DNA from: Acidobacteriota bacterium
GTDB lineage: Bacteria; Acidobacteriota; Terriglobia; Bryobacterales; Bryobacteraceae
Assembly: GCA_947470805.1 (NCBI GenBank)
Contig: CANIVU010000028.1
Location: forward strand, 1-64,000
Reading direction: 5' to 3'
Length of the DNA stretch: 64,000 bases
Within the stretch, counting starts at the first letter, position 1, and the number at the start of each line of letters is the position of its first letter. The position numbers and the translations under genes are program-made. Below are positions 40,059 through 50,913 of this stretch, in pieces. The notes beneath the pieces are model-generated. The model was not told where the DNA came from. It saw only the letters and a list, made by a program, of their open reading frames with translations, and searched no databases.

Positions 40059-40654
40059 GCGGCGGGCCAGGGGGTGTTGTTGTAGCCGTTCTCTTCGATG
40101 GAGTGGCCGCAGAGGGTGCAGCGGATGACGTTGATATCCGGGGCGTGGTTGTCGACGCCGGGGCCGAGTCCGAAGACGACGCAGGGGTCGGGATGGAAGT
40201 GGGCCTCGATCGGTTTTTTGCGGAGGAGGGCGCCGACTTCTACCTGGCCCGGGCGGGGGTTGTCCATCGGGAGACGGGCGGCGCGCATGGCGGCTTCTAT
40301 GGGGCGGAGATGTTCGCAGAGAACGAGGCGATCGGGGAATTCGAGGTAGTCGATACGTTCGTTGGAGTAGGGGATGCCGCGGCTGACGCTGTCGATGTAC
40401 TGGGTTTTATTGCGGTGGGGAGGTCCGGATTTCAGTTCTTCGATGCGGACGTTGATGTAGGTTCGATCGATGGGCTGGGGCGGAAGGTAGGGACCGGAGG
40501 GGACGGAGATGTTGGGGAGGGTGAAAATAAAGTAAATGGCTGGTGCCAGGACGGGCGCCAGCCAGAAGAAAGAGAGTTCGTTGTAGGCAACGGTACCGAT
40601 GGCGGCGACGATGTAGAGGGTCGCCGCAATGATCTGCAGGACCCTCACGAACAT
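40055..40654 (-). CDS. Membrane-anchored protein of unknown function
   Basis: 199 residues. Two closely spaced hydrophobic segments (~5-23 and ~27-45, FFWLAPVLAPAIYFIFTLP) anchor the N-terminus; the remaining ~150 residues are soluble. The end has a CTLCGHS sequence and a FHPDPCVVFGLGPGVD segment, but only one C-x-x-C is present, so a zinc site is doubtful. It begins 4 bases before the stop of etfA on the minus strand side and may be a late member of the acpP-fabF-etfBA unit. Function not recognised. Confidence 0.65.
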   Translation of the reverse strand: MFVRVLQIIAATLYIVAAIGTVAYNELSFFWLAPVLAPAIYFIFTLPNISVPSGPYLPPQPIDRTYINVRIEELKSGPPHRNKTQYIDSVSRGIPYSNERIDYLEFPDRLVLCEHLRPIEAAMRAARLPMDNPRPGQVEVGALLRKKPIEAHFHPDPCVVFGLGPGVDNHAPDINVIRCTLCGHSIEENGYNNTPWPAA

Positions 40655-40658
40655 GCGA

Positions 40659-41591
40659 TTAGCCCTTCAGCTTCTTCACGGCTTCGGTGAGGGCAGGGAC
40701 GACGTCGAAGAGATCCCCGACGATGCCGTAATCGGCCACTTCGAAGATGGGAGCGTCAGGGTCCTTGTTGATGGCGACGATGCACTTGGAACCCTTCATG
40801 CCGACCTGGTGCTGGATGGCGCCGGAGATGCCGACGGCAATGTACACCTTGGGGGCGACCGTCTGGCCGGAGCTGCCGACCTGGCGTTCCATGGGGAGCC
40901 AGCCGTTATCGCAGATGGGGCGGGAGGCGGCGATTTCGCCACCGAGGGCGGCGGCGAGCTCTTCGACCATCGCGATGTTTTCCTGCTCCTTGATGCCGCG
41001 GCCGACGCTGACGATGATGTCGGCGGCGGTGAGGTCGACGGCGCGGGAGGATTCGCGGAAGGGGGCTTCGGCTTTCACGCGGATGCCGGAGATTTGCACG
41101 GCGAAGGGTTCGACGGCTGGCGTACCGCCGCCGAGCTGGTCACCGCGGAAGGCGCCGGCCTGTATGGACAGGAACCGGGGGCCGGAGGCGGGGAGAGCGT
41201 AATCGGCGTTCAGCTTGCCCTGGAAGAGCTGGCGGACGGCGGTTGTTTTGGTCAGCTTTACGACGTCGCTGATGAACACTTTGCCGAAGCGGGTGGCCAA
41301 TTTGGGCGCGAAGTCACGCACTTGGTAGGTGTGCGGGAAGACGACGTATTCCGGGTTGGTGGCGCGGATCAGTTGCTCCAAAGTAGACGTGTAGCCGTCG
41401 GCGCTGTAGGCGGCCAGATCGGCATGTTCGATGGTGTAGACCTTGGCGACGTCTTTCGCGGCCGCGTCACCGGCGGGGCCGATGGTAGCGACGGAGACGG
41501 GCAGACCGAATTGCTTAGCGGCGACGATGGCTTCCCATCCCATACGGTGGAACTGGCCGTTGGACTGTTCGAGAACGACGAGGACGCTCAT
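40659..41591 (-). CDS. etfA: Electron transfer flavoprotein alpha subunit
   Basis: 310 residues, the usual length. N-terminal half [18 protein letters not shown] and [18 protein letters not shown] matches the ETF alpha domain I. The C-terminal FAD-binding domain has [55 protein letters not shown] and [20 protein letters not shown]. With EtfB it accepts electrons from acyl-CoA or similar dehydrogenases and passes them to the quinone pool via ETF-QO, which is not in this window. It overlaps etfB by four bases (ATGA), so production is coupled. Confidence 0.96.
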   Translation of the reverse strand: MSVLVVLEQSNGQFHRMGWEAIVAAKQFGLPVSVATIGPAGDAAAKDVAKVYTIEHADLAAYSADGYTSTLEQLIRATNPEYVVFPHTYQVRDFAPKLATRFGKVFISDVVKLTKTTAVRQLFQGKLNADYALPASGPRFLSIQAGAFRGDQLGGGTPAVEPFAVQISGIRVKAEAPFRESSRAVDLTAADIIVSVGRGIKEQENIAMVEELAAALGGEIAASRPICDNGWLPMERQVGSSGQTVAPKVYIAVGISGAIQHQVGMKGSKCIVAINKDPDAPIFEVADYGIVGDLFDVVPALTEAVKKLKG

Positions 41592-42358
41592 ATGACACGG
41601 ACCTCAAACTTCAACTTGTCGGCCAGCGCGGTGGCGGCGGTTTTGGCATCGCCTTCGAGCAACTGCGTCTGTTTGCCGCGGCCCGGGAGGTAGACCTTTT
41701 CGCAGACAACCTGCGCGGCGGGAACGCCACCGAGATCATCGGCGGAGACGGCGCGGAGTTCTTTCGTCTTGGCCTTTTTGATGCCCATGAGGGTGGCGTA
41801 GCGCAGCTTGTTGATGCCGCTCTGAATCGTCAGCACCGCGGGGAGCGGAAGCGTGACGTGCTGGAACCAGCCGTCTTCCAGTTCGCGCTTGACGCGGATG
41901 GCGCCGTCGAGCACCTCGACCGCCATGATAATGGTGGCGCTGGGGAGACCCAGGAGTTCGGCGACCACTACGCCGGTTTGACCACTGCCGAGATCGTCCG
42001 ACTGGAGACCGGTCAGAACGAGATCCGGCGCTTCGGCGCGAATGGCGGCGGCGAGCAGCGTGCCGAGGCCAAGCGAATCGGCCTGGTGGAGGCTGTCGTC
42101 TTCGATATGAACGGCGCGATCGGCCCCTTTGGCGAGCGCTTCGCGGATGGAAGACGCGGCGCCATCGGGCCCGGCGCAGACGACCACGACCTCACCGCCG
42201 TGCTGCTCTTTGAGTTGCAGCCCGGCTTCGAGGGCATAGGCGTCCGGTTCATTGATCTCGTAGGTGAGATCGGACTCATCGATCCAGGAATCACCGGGCG
42301 GCACACGAAGGGCCGAATCCCGGGACGGGACCTGCTTGAGAGCGACTACAATTTTCAT
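41588..42358 (-). CDS. etfB: Electron transfer flavoprotein beta subunit
   Basis: 256 residues. Starts MKIVVALKQVPSRDSALR; contains NEPDAYALEAGLQLKEQHGG, VVVCAGPDGAASSIREALAK, the AMP-binding region LVLTGLQSDDLGSGQTGVVV (~115-134), and the family signature VKRELEDGWFQHVTLPLPAV plus LRYATLMGIKKAK. Sits between fabF (3 bases away) and etfA (overlap). The gene pair is a normal ETF; the placement with acpP and fabF rather than with an acyl-CoA dehydrogenase is what is notable. Confidence 0.96.
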   Translation of the reverse strand: MKIVVALKQVPSRDSALRVPPGDSWIDESDLTYEINEPDAYALEAGLQLKEQHGGEVVVVCAGPDGAASSIREALAKGADRAVHIEDDSLHQADSLGLGTLLAAAIRAEAPDLVLTGLQSDDLGSGQTGVVVAELLGLPSATIIMAVEVLDGAIRVKRELEDGWFQHVTLPLPAVLTIQSGINKLRYATLMGIKKAKTKELRAVSADDLGGVPAAQVVCEKVYLPGRGKQTQLLEGDAKTAATALADKLKFEVRVI

Positions 42359-42361
42359 CGA

Positions 42362-43618
<1,257 letters not shown>

Positions 43619-43675
43619 TGCTATCTCCCCTCCGCTTGAGAGTGGTCGAGTGGCAGCGGACGGGCCTTCGTAAGC

Positions 43676-43918
43676 CTAAGCCTTTTTAGCGGCCTTGGCG
43701 TCAATATAATCAATCGCGTCTTTGACGGTCTTGATCTTCTCGGAGTCTTCGTCGGGAATGTTGAGGTCGAAGGCTTCTTCGAAGGCCATCACCAATTCCA
43801 CCAGATCGAGCGAGTCTGCGCCCAAGTCATCGACGAAAGCAGCCGTGCCGTCAACCTGGGCTTCATCGACGCCGAGTTGTTCGACGATAATCTGCTTTAC
43901 TTTAGCTTCAACGGACAT
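43676..43918 (-). CDS. acpP: Acyl carrier protein
   Basis: 80 residues. The phosphopantetheine attachment site is Ser in [20 protein letters not shown] (DSL motif, residue ~36). The acidic helix II and the [11 protein letters not shown] ending are typical of AcpP. It carries growing acyl chains for fatty acid synthesis and is the first gene of the acpP-fabF-etfB-etfA unit. AAGGAG lies 14 bases upstream of its ATG, a longer spacing than usual. A candidate promoter sits ~32 bases upstream (43950-43979). Confidence 0.97.
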   Translation of the reverse strand: MSVEAKVKQIIVEQLGVDEAQVDGTAAFVDDLGADSLDLVELVMAFEEAFDLNIPDEDSEKIKTVKDAIDYIDAKAAKKA

Positions 43919-43949
43919 ACCTGTTCAGTTGTCTCCTTCAAACTTCCCT

Positions 43950-43979
43950 ATCCTAGCCATACCTATGCTGCCACCGCAA
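43950..43979 (-). promoter_or_regulatory. Candidate sigma-70-type promoter for acpP
   Basis: Reading the minus strand, TTGCGG is followed 18 bases later by TAGGAT, placed about 30-60 bases upstream of the acpP start. Hexamers match the consensus at most positions. The same short interval (93 bases) must also serve the divergent esterase gene. Confidence 0.4.
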
Positions 43980-44011
43980 CTCTGCACAATAGTAGATGAG
44001 GAAAATCTTTC

Positions 44012-44644
44012 GTGAGAATCATCTATTTGCATGGGTTCGCATCGGGACCGGAATCGCGCAAAGCCCAAGTTTTTCGGGCTCGTTTTGAAGAAGCGGGGGT
44101 TCGGGTGACCGTTCCACACCTGGATGGAGGAAATTTTTTCGGATTGACGATTTCCGGGCAGTATTCGCTGCTGGAGCGGGAGGCGGCGGGTGAACCGGTG
44201 GTGCTGGTGGGGTCGAGCATGGGGGGATATTTGGCGGCTCTGTACGCTTCCCGGCACCCGGAAGTGGAGAAGTTGGTGCTGTTGGCGCCGGCGTTTGGAT
44301 TTCAGGATCGGTGGCCGCACATGCTGGGGCCGGAGAAGTTTCGGGCCTGGGAAGAGACGGGGGAATTGGAGGTATTCCACTACGCTTCGAAGGGGCTGGC
44401 GAAGGTGGGATGGCAGTTGGCTGAGGACGCAAAGAATTGGGACGCGGTGCCGGAGTTTACGCAGCCGGCGTTGATTTTCCATGGTTCGAACGACCCGGTG
44501 GTGCCGGTGGCGAGTTCGGAGGCGTATGCGGCGGGGCATGGGAATGTGGCGTTGGGGGTTTTTGACGCCGGGCATGAGTTGACGGAGGTGATTGACGAAA
44601 TGTGGGAGCGGACTGCCGTTTTCCTTGGGATCGGGAGAGAATAG
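44012..44644 (+). CDS. YqiA/YcfP-like alpha/beta-hydrolase esterase
   Basis: 210 residues from a GTG start. Alpha/beta hydrolase with a short N-terminus: IIYLHGFASGPESRKAQVF (oxyanion His-Gly), nucleophile elbow VLVGSSMGGYLAALYA (GxSxG at residue ~68-72), acidic residue in IFHGSNDPVVPVASS (~165) and His in FDAGHELTEV (~190). This layout matches the small UPF0227/YqiA esterases rather than lipases. Cytoplasmic; substrate unknown. Five bases separate its stop from the heptose-phosphate adenylyltransferase start, so they share a transcript. Confidence 0.85.
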   Translation: MRIIYLHGFASGPESRKAQVFRARFEEAGVRVTVPHLDGGNFFGLTISGQYSLLEREAAGEPVVLVGSSMGGYLAALYASRHPEVEKLVLLAPAFGFQDRWPHMLGPEKFRAWEETGELEVFHYASKGLAKVGWQLAEDAKNWDAVPEFTQPALIFHGSNDPVVPVASSEAYAAGHGNVALGVFDAGHELTEVIDEMWERTAVFLGIGRE

Positions 44645-44649
44645 AGAGA

Positions 44650-45120
44650 ATGCCTGCCGTATATACCCGGCCCGAGTTGGCCGCCGCGCGCGAAGGGTGG
44701 AAGCGCGAAGAAAAAACTGTCGTGTTTACGAACGGTTGTTATGACTTGCTGCATCCAGGACATGTGCGGTTGCTGGAACAGTGCAAGTCGATGGGCGACG
44801 TGCTCATCCTGGCGTTGAATACCGATTCGAGCGTGGCGCGCTACAAGGGGCCGCACCGGCCGCTGTTGTCGCAGGACGAGCGGGCGGCGGCGGCGCTGGC
44901 ATTGGACGCGGTGGACGCGGTGACGTTCTTCGACGAAGATACGCCGACGGAGCTGATTTCCGTGGTTTTGCCGGACATTCTGGTGAAAGGCGCCGATTGG
45001 TCGCACTACGTGGCCGGGCGGGAAGAGGTGGAAGCGGCGGGCGGGAAAGTTGTGCTGATTCCGCTGGAGCCGGGCCATTCGACGACCAACATCGAGAAAG
45101 AGATTCTGGCGCGGAACTAG
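44650..45120 (+). CDS. rfaE2: D-glycero-beta-D-manno-heptose 1-phosphate adenylyltransferase (HldE C-terminal type)
   Basis: 156 residues from ATG 44650, just after the esterase stop. The nucleotidyltransferase signature is VFTNGCYDLLHPGHVRLLEQ (~24-43, with the H-x-x-H of the family), followed by ILALNTDSSVARYKG and DILVKGADWSHYVAG. It matches the single-domain form of HldE that activates heptose 1-phosphate with ATP to ADP-heptose for lipopolysaccharide inner core. The kinase domain is absent and must be encoded elsewhere. Its stop is immediately followed by mfd, so the gene may be translated with it. Confidence 0.9.
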   Translation: MPAVYTRPELAAAREGWKREEKTVVFTNGCYDLLHPGHVRLLEQCKSMGDVLILALNTDSSVARYKGPHRPLLSQDERAAAALALDAVDAVTFFDEDTPTELISVVLPDILVKGADWSHYVAGREEVEAAGGKVVLIPLEPGHSTTNIEKEILARN

Positions 45121-45121
45121 T

Positions 45122-48100
45122 ATGGCGATGACGCACCCGGCCGTTCGCGACCTGTTCCAATCCTTCGCTTCCGGCGATGGGTTGCAGCAGATTGTGCGCG
45201 GGCTGGCGCACAACAAGCACCAGTCGCTATCGGGCCTGACGCTGACGGCGAAGGCGCTCTATTCGGTGCTGTTGTGGAAGGCGACCGGGCGGCCGATCAT
45301 CGTTGTGACCGATGGGGCGAAGGAAGCCGAGTTGCTGTTGGAAGCGGTGCTGACGTTCTTCGACATTCTGACGGGCGGGCAGCATTTGGAGCCGCCGCAG
45401 ATGATTCCGGCGTTGGACGTGCTGCCGTCGCAGGGGCTGTCGCCGCATAGCGAAATCAGCGCGCAGCGGGCGGTGGGGCTGTGGCGGTTGGCGACGCGAC
45501 GGGCCACCATTACGATTACTCCGATCGGCAGCGCGCTGGCGCGGACGTATGCGCCGGCGCAGTATAAGCATCTGGCGCTGGAGTTGCGCGCCACCGAAGA
45601 CATCGCCATGGAGGACCTGGCGGAGCACCTGCGGCGCATCGGTTACGAACAGCGCGAGCCGGTGGAGATGGTGGGCGAGTTTTCGGTGCGCGGGGGGATC
45701 ATCGACATCTTCCCGGCGGAGAGCGCGCAGCCGCTGCGCATTGAGCTTTTCGGCGACACGATTGAGGAGATGCGGCGGTTTGACGTGCAGACGCAGCGGT
45801 CGGTGTTGAAGGTGACGAGTGCGATGGTGCTGCCGCTGGCCGAGCACGCGGTGCCGGCGAATGCGATCACCGGTTGGGAGTTCGTGCGGGTGCTGCAGGA
45901 GCCGCGGGAGAGCACGCTGTTCGACCTGCAGATGGACGCGCTGGTGGTGATGGACGAGCCGGAGCAGATCCGTAGCGCGGCCGAACGGTTTTGGAAACGG
46001 CTGAACGAAAACGTGCGTGAGGAGACGGTGCCGAACGCGGCGGTGTATGCGTCGATGGGGGAGTGGGCGCGGTGGATGGAGACCCGCACGACGCTGAGTT
46101 TGCGGCAGTTGGAGATGATCGGCGAATCGGGCGCGGCGCCGGCGGCGTATATTTCCACCAGGCCTTCGGTGGCCTTCCACGGGGACCTGCAGGCGGCGGT
46201 GGGCGAGACGCGGAACCTGATTGAAAGCGGGCACCGGGTGGTGTACTTTGCCCCGGCGGTGGGCGAGGTGGAGCGGCTGGCCGATATTCTGCACGAGTAT
46301 CAGATTCCGTTCCAGTTGGCGCTCGATCCGGGGGATCATCCGTCGCAGTATTTGGCGGAGCGGGCGCGGGTGTTCGGGGCTTCGGCGAGCACGATGCTTG
46401 CGCGGGGACTGATCCGGCGCGGGACGACGTTCCTCGATGCGAAGGTCACCGTGATCGGCAGCGAGGATCTGTTTGATCCTTCGGATTTGGCGGTATCGCC
46501 GGCGATTAATCACGGCGCGGCGGCGGCGTTCGCGGCCGACATTTCGGACCTGAAACCGGGCGACTACATTGTGCACGTGACGCACGGCGTGGGCAAGTTC
46601 CTGGGGATCAAAGAGCTGGCGCAGGGGGACGACCAGAAGGGCGATTTCCTGTTGCTGGAGTACGCTGGCGAGTCGCGGCTCTACGTGCCGATGACGCGGC
46701 TGGACCTGGTGCAGAAGTACCGCGGGGCGGGCGAGCAGAAGCCATCGGTGGACCGACTGGGCGGGGTGACTTGGAGCAAGACCAAGTCCCGCGTGAAGGC
46801 CAAGATGCGCGACATGGCCGAGGAGCTTTTGAAGCTCTACGCGGCGCGGAAGATGTCGGAAGGCTTTGCCTATTCGCCCGATTCCAACTGGCAACGCGAG
46901 TTCGAAGACGCCTTTGAATACGGAGCGACGAAGGACCAGTTGCAGGCGGTTTCAGAGATTAAGCGCGACATGGAACGGGCGCAGCCGATGGACCGGCTGC
47001 TGTGTGGCGACGTAGGTTTTGGGAAGACCGAAGTGGCGATGCGGGCGGCATTTAAAGCACTCGGGGACGGCAAACAGGTGGCCGTCTTGACGCCGACTAC
47101 GGTGCTTTGCTTCCAGCATTTCGAGTCTTTCAAACGGCGGTTCGCGAGCTTCCCTGTGCGAATTGAAATGCTGAGCCGGTTCCGTTCAGCGGCCGAAACG
47201 AAGCAGGTTTTGGAGGACTTGAAGTTCGGCAAAGTGGACATCGTCATTGGCACACATCGCATTTTGTCGAAGGACATTGAGTACTCCGATTTGGGGCTGC
47301 TGATCGTCGATGAAGAGCAGCGGTTTGGCGTGCGGCACAAGGAGCGGCTGAAGGACGTCCGGAAGAATATCGACGTGTTGACGATGTCGGCCACACCGAT
47401 TCCGCGCACCATGCACATGTCGATGCTGGGGCTGCGGGACCTCTCCGTAATTGAGACGCCGCCGAAGGACCGGCTGGCGGTGCAGACGACGGTGGCGCAC
47501 TTCAACGAAGACATGGTGCGGGCGGCGATTGAGACCGAGGTGCTCCGCGGCGGGCAGGTGTACTTTGTACACAATCGCGTGGAGACAATTTACAACCGGG
47601 CGATGTGGCTGCAGAATGCGATGCCGAATGTGCGCGTGGGCGTAGGGCACGGGCAGTTGCCGGAGGCCGAGTTGGAACGCGTGCTACTGGGCTTCATGAA
47701 GCGCGAGTACGACGTGTTTGTTTGCACGACGATCGTGGAGAACGGGTTGGACATTCCGCTGGCGAACACGATCATCATCGAGAACGCCGAGCGGCACGGA
47801 TTGTCGGAGTTGTACCAACTGCGCGGGCGTGTGGGGCGTTCGAACCGGCGGGCATATGCGTATCTGCTGGTACCGCCGAATGCGGATTTGTCCGACGTGG
47901 CGCGGAAGCGACTGGCGGCGTTGCGCGAGTTCAGCGACTTGGGCGCGGGGTTCAAAATTGCGGCGCTGGATTTAGAGTTGCGCGGGTGCGGGAACCTGTT
48001 GGGCGGGGAGCAGCACGGGCACATTGAGAGCGTCGGGTTCGACACATATTTGAAGCTGCTCGACGATATGGTGCGAGAGTTGAAGGGCGAAGACGTGCCA

Positions 48101-48616
48101 CCGGAGATTCATTCGACGATCACGCTGGGCGTGGATATTCGCATTCCGAATACGTATATTGGCGAGGAGCATCAGCGGCTGCGCGCGTATAAAAAACTGG
48201 CGGGCGTGGAGAACGTGAGCGAGCAGCAGAGGGTGATCGATGAACTGACCGATCGCTACGGGCCGGTGCCGGAGATGGTGCGGCATCTGGCGGAATTTTC
48301 GCTGTTGCGAGCGATTGCGCAGCGGTTGGGGATTGAGTCGATCGACCGGCGGCAAGGATTTTTCAACATTAAAATTCACCCGGAAGCGCGCATCAGTCCG
48401 GAGAACCTGATGGCGCTGGTGGCGGGCACGCAGGGGTGCCAATTTACGCCGGCGGGCGTGCTGCGATTGCCTGCCGACCCGTGGCCAGTCACCAATCCGA
48501 ACGCCATGTTGCGGCACTTGCAGGAGTGTCTGCGGCAACTGGATCCGGGCCCGATTGCGCCATCCGGGATACAGCGTCTTCCGGGGGCCACACCGGCAAC
48601 ACGCGTAACCCTTTGA
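45122..48616 (+). CDS. mfd: Transcription-repair coupling factor
   Basis: 1164 residues, full length for Mfd. The UvrB-homologous N-terminal module is followed by the RNA-polymerase-interacting domain (PGDYIVHVTHGVGKFLGIKE, ~478-497). The helicase core has Walker A GDVGFGKTEVAMRAA (~635), DEEQRFG, the TRG-like TMSATPIPRTMHMSML and IVENGLDIPLANTIIIENAE, LRGRVGRSNRRAYAYLL. A TRCF C-terminal domain follows. Mfd removes stalled RNA polymerase and recruits UvrA. It begins one base after the preceding gene. No sign of truncation. Confidence 0.97.
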   Translation: MAMTHPAVRDLFQSFASGDGLQQIVRGLAHNKHQSLSGLTLTAKALYSVLLWKATGRPIIVVTDGAKEAELLLEAVLTFFDILTGGQHLEPPQMIPALDVLPSQGLSPHSEISAQRAVGLWRLATRRATITITPIGSALARTYAPAQYKHLALELRATEDIAMEDLAEHLRRIGYEQREPVEMVGEFSVRGGIIDIFPAESAQPLRIELFGDTIEEMRRFDVQTQRSVLKVTSAMVLPLAEHAVPANAITGWEFVRVLQEPRESTLFDLQMDALVVMDEPEQIRSAAERFWKRLNENVREETVPNAAVYASMGEWARWMETRTTLSLRQLEMIGESGAAPAAYISTRPSVAFHGDLQAAVGETRNLIESGHRVVYFAPAVGEVERLADILHEYQIPFQLALDPGDHPSQYLAERARVFGASASTMLARGLIRRGTTFLDAKVTVIGSEDLFDPSDLAVSPAINHGAAAAFAADISDLKPGDYIVHVTHGVGKFLGIKELAQGDDQKGDFLLLEYAGESRLYVPMTRLDLVQKYRGAGEQKPSVDRLGGVTWSKTKSRVKAKMRDMAEELLKLYAARKMSEGFAYSPDSNWQREFEDAFEYGATKDQLQAVSEIKRDMERAQPMDRLLCGDVGFGKTEVAMRAAFKALGDGKQVAVLTPTTVLCFQHFESFKRRFASFPVRIEMLSRFRSAAETKQVLEDLKFGKVDIVIGTHRILSKDIEYSDLGLLIVDEEQRFGVRHKERLKDVRKNIDVLTMSATPIPRTMHMSMLGLRDLSVIETPPKDRLAVQTTVAHFNEDMVRAAIETEVLRGGQVYFVHNRVETIYNRAMWLQNAMPNVRVGVGHGQLPEAELERVLLGFMKREYDVFVCTTIVENGLDIPLANTIIIENAERHGLSELYQLRGRVGRSNRRAYAYLLVPPNADLSDVARKRLAALREFSDLGAGFKIAALDLELRGCGNLLGGEQHGHIESVGFDTYLKLLDDMVRELKGEDVPPEIHSTITLGVDIRIPNTYIGEEHQRLRAYKKLAGVENVSEQQRVIDELTDRYGPVPEMVRHLAEFSLLRAIAQRLGIESIDRRQGFFNIKIHPEARISPENLMALVAGTQGCQFTPAGVLRLPADPWPVTNPNAMLRHLQECLRQLDPGPIAPSGIQRLPGATPATRVTL

Positions 48617-48663
48617 TTCCCGGTTTTGGCCAGGGGCTTGCAAAGGGTAATATAGGAGAAGAT

Positions 48664-49803
48664 ATGTCGCATCGCGTCCTTTTGCTCTGTGTTGCCGCCG
48701 GCACCCTGTTGACCGCCGCCGATCCCATCGTCATTGAACAGATCGTGGCGAAGGTGAATGGCGAGATTATCACTCGTTCGGAACTTCTGCGATTGAAGAA
48801 GAACATGATGGACGAGATGAAACAGCGGGGGGCGAACCCGGCGGAGATCGAAGCCGCGTTGAAGGAACGGGAGAAAGATTTTCTGCGCGAGAAGATCGAC
48901 TCGATGTTGCTGGCACAGAAGGGCCGCGACCTGAGCATCAATCTGGACTCGGAAGTCACCAAGTACATCGCCAATTTGCAGCGGCAATCGAAGCTTGTCG
49001 ACGCCGACAAGTTCCAGGCCTACATCAAAGAAAACACCGGCATGACGTACGAGGATTACCGGGCCGAAATCAAGAACAGCATGTTGACGCGGCGGGTGAT
49101 CGGGCAGGAAGTGAGCTCGAAGATCGTCATTCCGAAAACGGAAGTCCGCAAGTATTACGACGAGCACAAGGAAGAGTTTCAGCGCGAAGAACGTATTTTC
49201 CTGCGCGAGATCTTCCTGTCCATCGACGGCAAGTCAGACGCCGAGAAAGCGGCTGTGGAGAAGAAGGCGAAAGACCTGGTGGCACGGGCGCGCAAGGGTG
49301 AGAAGTTTAACGACCTGGCCCGCGACAACTCTGACGCCGATTCGGCCAAGAACGAAGGCGAACTGCCGCCGTCGAAGAAGGGCGAGTTGCGCAAAGAGTT
49401 GGAAGACAAGGTGTGGGCGGCGAAGCGGAACGACGTATTGGACCCGGTGCAGTTCCCGAACGGTTGGCTGATTTTGAAGGTGGAAGAACAGCATCAGGCT
49501 GGTTTGGCGGCGTTTGAAGAAGTGGAAGGCGAAGTGATGAACAAGCTGTTCGAACCTCGCATGCAGCCGGCGGTGCGCGAATACTTGACCAAATTGCGCG
49601 GTGACGCGTTCCTGGAAATCCGCGAGGGATATGTGGACAGCGCGGCGGCGGCGGGGAAATCGACAAAGTGGAGCGACCCGGCGCAGTTGAAGCCGGAGAC
49701 CGTGACGCGCGCCGAAGTGGCCAGCCAGAAACGCCGGAAGCGGTTGCTGTTCGTTCCGGTGCCTGGCACCTCCACGGGCAACATCTCCACTTCGAAGTCC
49801 TAG
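48664..49803 (+). CDS. SurA-like periplasmic chaperone / PpiC-type peptidyl-prolyl isomerase
   Basis: 379 residues from ATG 48664, with a strong TAGGAGAAG ribosome site. Signal peptide MSHRVLLLCVAAGTLLTA, then IVIEQIVAKVNGEIITRSEL, the SurA N-terminal start. Helical N-domain ~20-175; a parvulin domain at ~180-275 (RIFLREIFLSIDGKSDAEKA, KGEKFNDLARDNSDADSAKN, PVQFPNGWLILKVEEQ). It assists folding of outer-membrane proteins in the periplasm. Longer in-frame upstream codons overlap mfd's 3' end and were ignored. The next gene starts 29 bases later. Confidence 0.9.
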   Translation: MSHRVLLLCVAAGTLLTAADPIVIEQIVAKVNGEIITRSELLRLKKNMMDEMKQRGANPAEIEAALKEREKDFLREKIDSMLLAQKGRDLSINLDSEVTKYIANLQRQSKLVDADKFQAYIKENTGMTYEDYRAEIKNSMLTRRVIGQEVSSKIVIPKTEVRKYYDEHKEEFQREERIFLREIFLSIDGKSDAEKAAVEKKAKDLVARARKGEKFNDLARDNSDADSAKNEGELPPSKKGELRKELEDKVWAAKRNDVLDPVQFPNGWLILKVEEQHQAGLAAFEEVEGEVMNKLFEPRMQPAVREYLTKLRGDAFLEIREGYVDSAAAAGKSTKWSDPAQLKPETVTRAEVASQKRRKRLLFVPVPGTSTGNISTSKS

Positions 49804-49832
49804 CCTGCTAACCTGAAATCCGATCCCATCGG

Positions 49833-50909
49833 ATGAAAATATTCGCGAACGCACTCGAACCCAACCAGCAGGTCCAGACCACCTTCCTGGTTTTGAACAA
49901 AGATGTCCGTCAGAAAAAGACGGGCGAACCGTATCTGTCGCTGGTCCTTGGCGACAAGACCGGCGACATCGACGCCAAGATGTGGGATGGGGTGGCCGAC
50001 ATTGTCGACACCTTTGAACGCAACGACTACGTCAAGATCCGCGGTCAGGCGACGGTCTACCAGAACAAGCTGCAGTTGCGCGTAGACCGGCTGCAGCGCG
50101 CCGATGAACGGGAGATTGAACCGGCGGACTACTTCCCCGCTTCCAAGCGCGATCGCGACGAGATGTATGCCGAATTGATGGGCTACATCGAGACGATGCG
50201 GAATCCGCATTTGAAGGCGCTGCTCGAGTCATTTTTCGCCGATCCGGAGATTGCGCGCCGGTACAAGACGGCCCCGGCGGCGAAGTCGATCCACCATGCG
50301 TGGATTGGCGGGTTGATTGAACATGTGCTTTCGTTGATGACGCTGGCGCGGTTCACGGCGCGGCATTATCCGGAGGTGGATGAGGACTTGTTGTTGACCG
50401 GCGTGGTGCTGCACGATATCGGCAAGATTTATGAACTGACCTATGACCGGGGCTTTGGCTATTCGGACGAAGGGCAGTTGATCGGGCATATCGTGATTGC
50501 GCTGCGGATGATTGACGAGAAGGCGCGGCAGATTCCCGGGTTCCCGCCGAAGATGAAGCTGCTGGTTGAGCACCTGGTGGCGAGCCATCACGGGGAGTTG
50601 GAATACGGGTCGCCGAAGGTGCCGTGTTTCCTGGAGGCGATGCTGTTGCACCATCTGGACAATCTGGATTCGAAGATGGAGACGGTGCGAACGATTGTGG
50701 CGCGCGATGCGATGTTGGAGGGGAACTTCACGGGATACGCGCCGTCGCTCGAGCGGAGCCTGTTGAAGAAAGACCGGTTCCTGGCGGAGGAGCAAGTTGT
50801 CCCGCCGGCACCGAAGCCGGCGCCGGCGAAGACGGGCAAGTCCGGGGTGCCGACGACCGGTTCGCTTTTCGGGGATAAACTGATCTCCGCCTTGGGCGAC
50901 GAGAAGTAG
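49833..50909 (+). CDS. YhaM-like 3'-5' exonuclease (OB-fold + HD domain)
   Basis: 358 residues. An OB-fold nucleic-acid-binding domain (~15-95: QVQTTFLVLNKDVRQKKTGE, DYVKIRGQATVYQNKLQLRV) precedes an HD domain (~150-290) with HHAWIGGLIEHVLSLMTL, the HD pair in GVVLHDIGKIYEL and LVASHHGELEYG. This is the Bacillus YhaM exoribonuclease/DNase family. It removes nucleotides from the 3' end with a metal. The last ~40 residues are a Pro/Ala/Lys-rich tail. Five bases separate it from the BlaI-type regulator. Confidence 0.88.
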   Translation: MKIFANALEPNQQVQTTFLVLNKDVRQKKTGEPYLSLVLGDKTGDIDAKMWDGVADIVDTFERNDYVKIRGQATVYQNKLQLRVDRLQRADEREIEPADYFPASKRDRDEMYAELMGYIETMRNPHLKALLESFFADPEIARRYKTAPAAKSIHHAWIGGLIEHVLSLMTLARFTARHYPEVDEDLLLTGVVLHDIGKIYELTYDRGFGYSDEGQLIGHIVIALRMIDEKARQIPGFPPKMKLLVEHLVASHHGELEYGSPKVPCFLEAMLLHHLDNLDSKMETVRTIVARDAMLEGNFTGYAPSLERSLLKKDRFLAEEQVVPPAPKPAPAKTGKSGVPTTGSLFGDKLISALGDEK

Positions 50910-50913
50910 AACC

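Noticed and set aside
49816-49836. Short atccgat/atcggat hairpin before the YhaM-like start
   Set aside because: Six base pairs at a start codon in a high-GC genome is expected by chance often; no further support.
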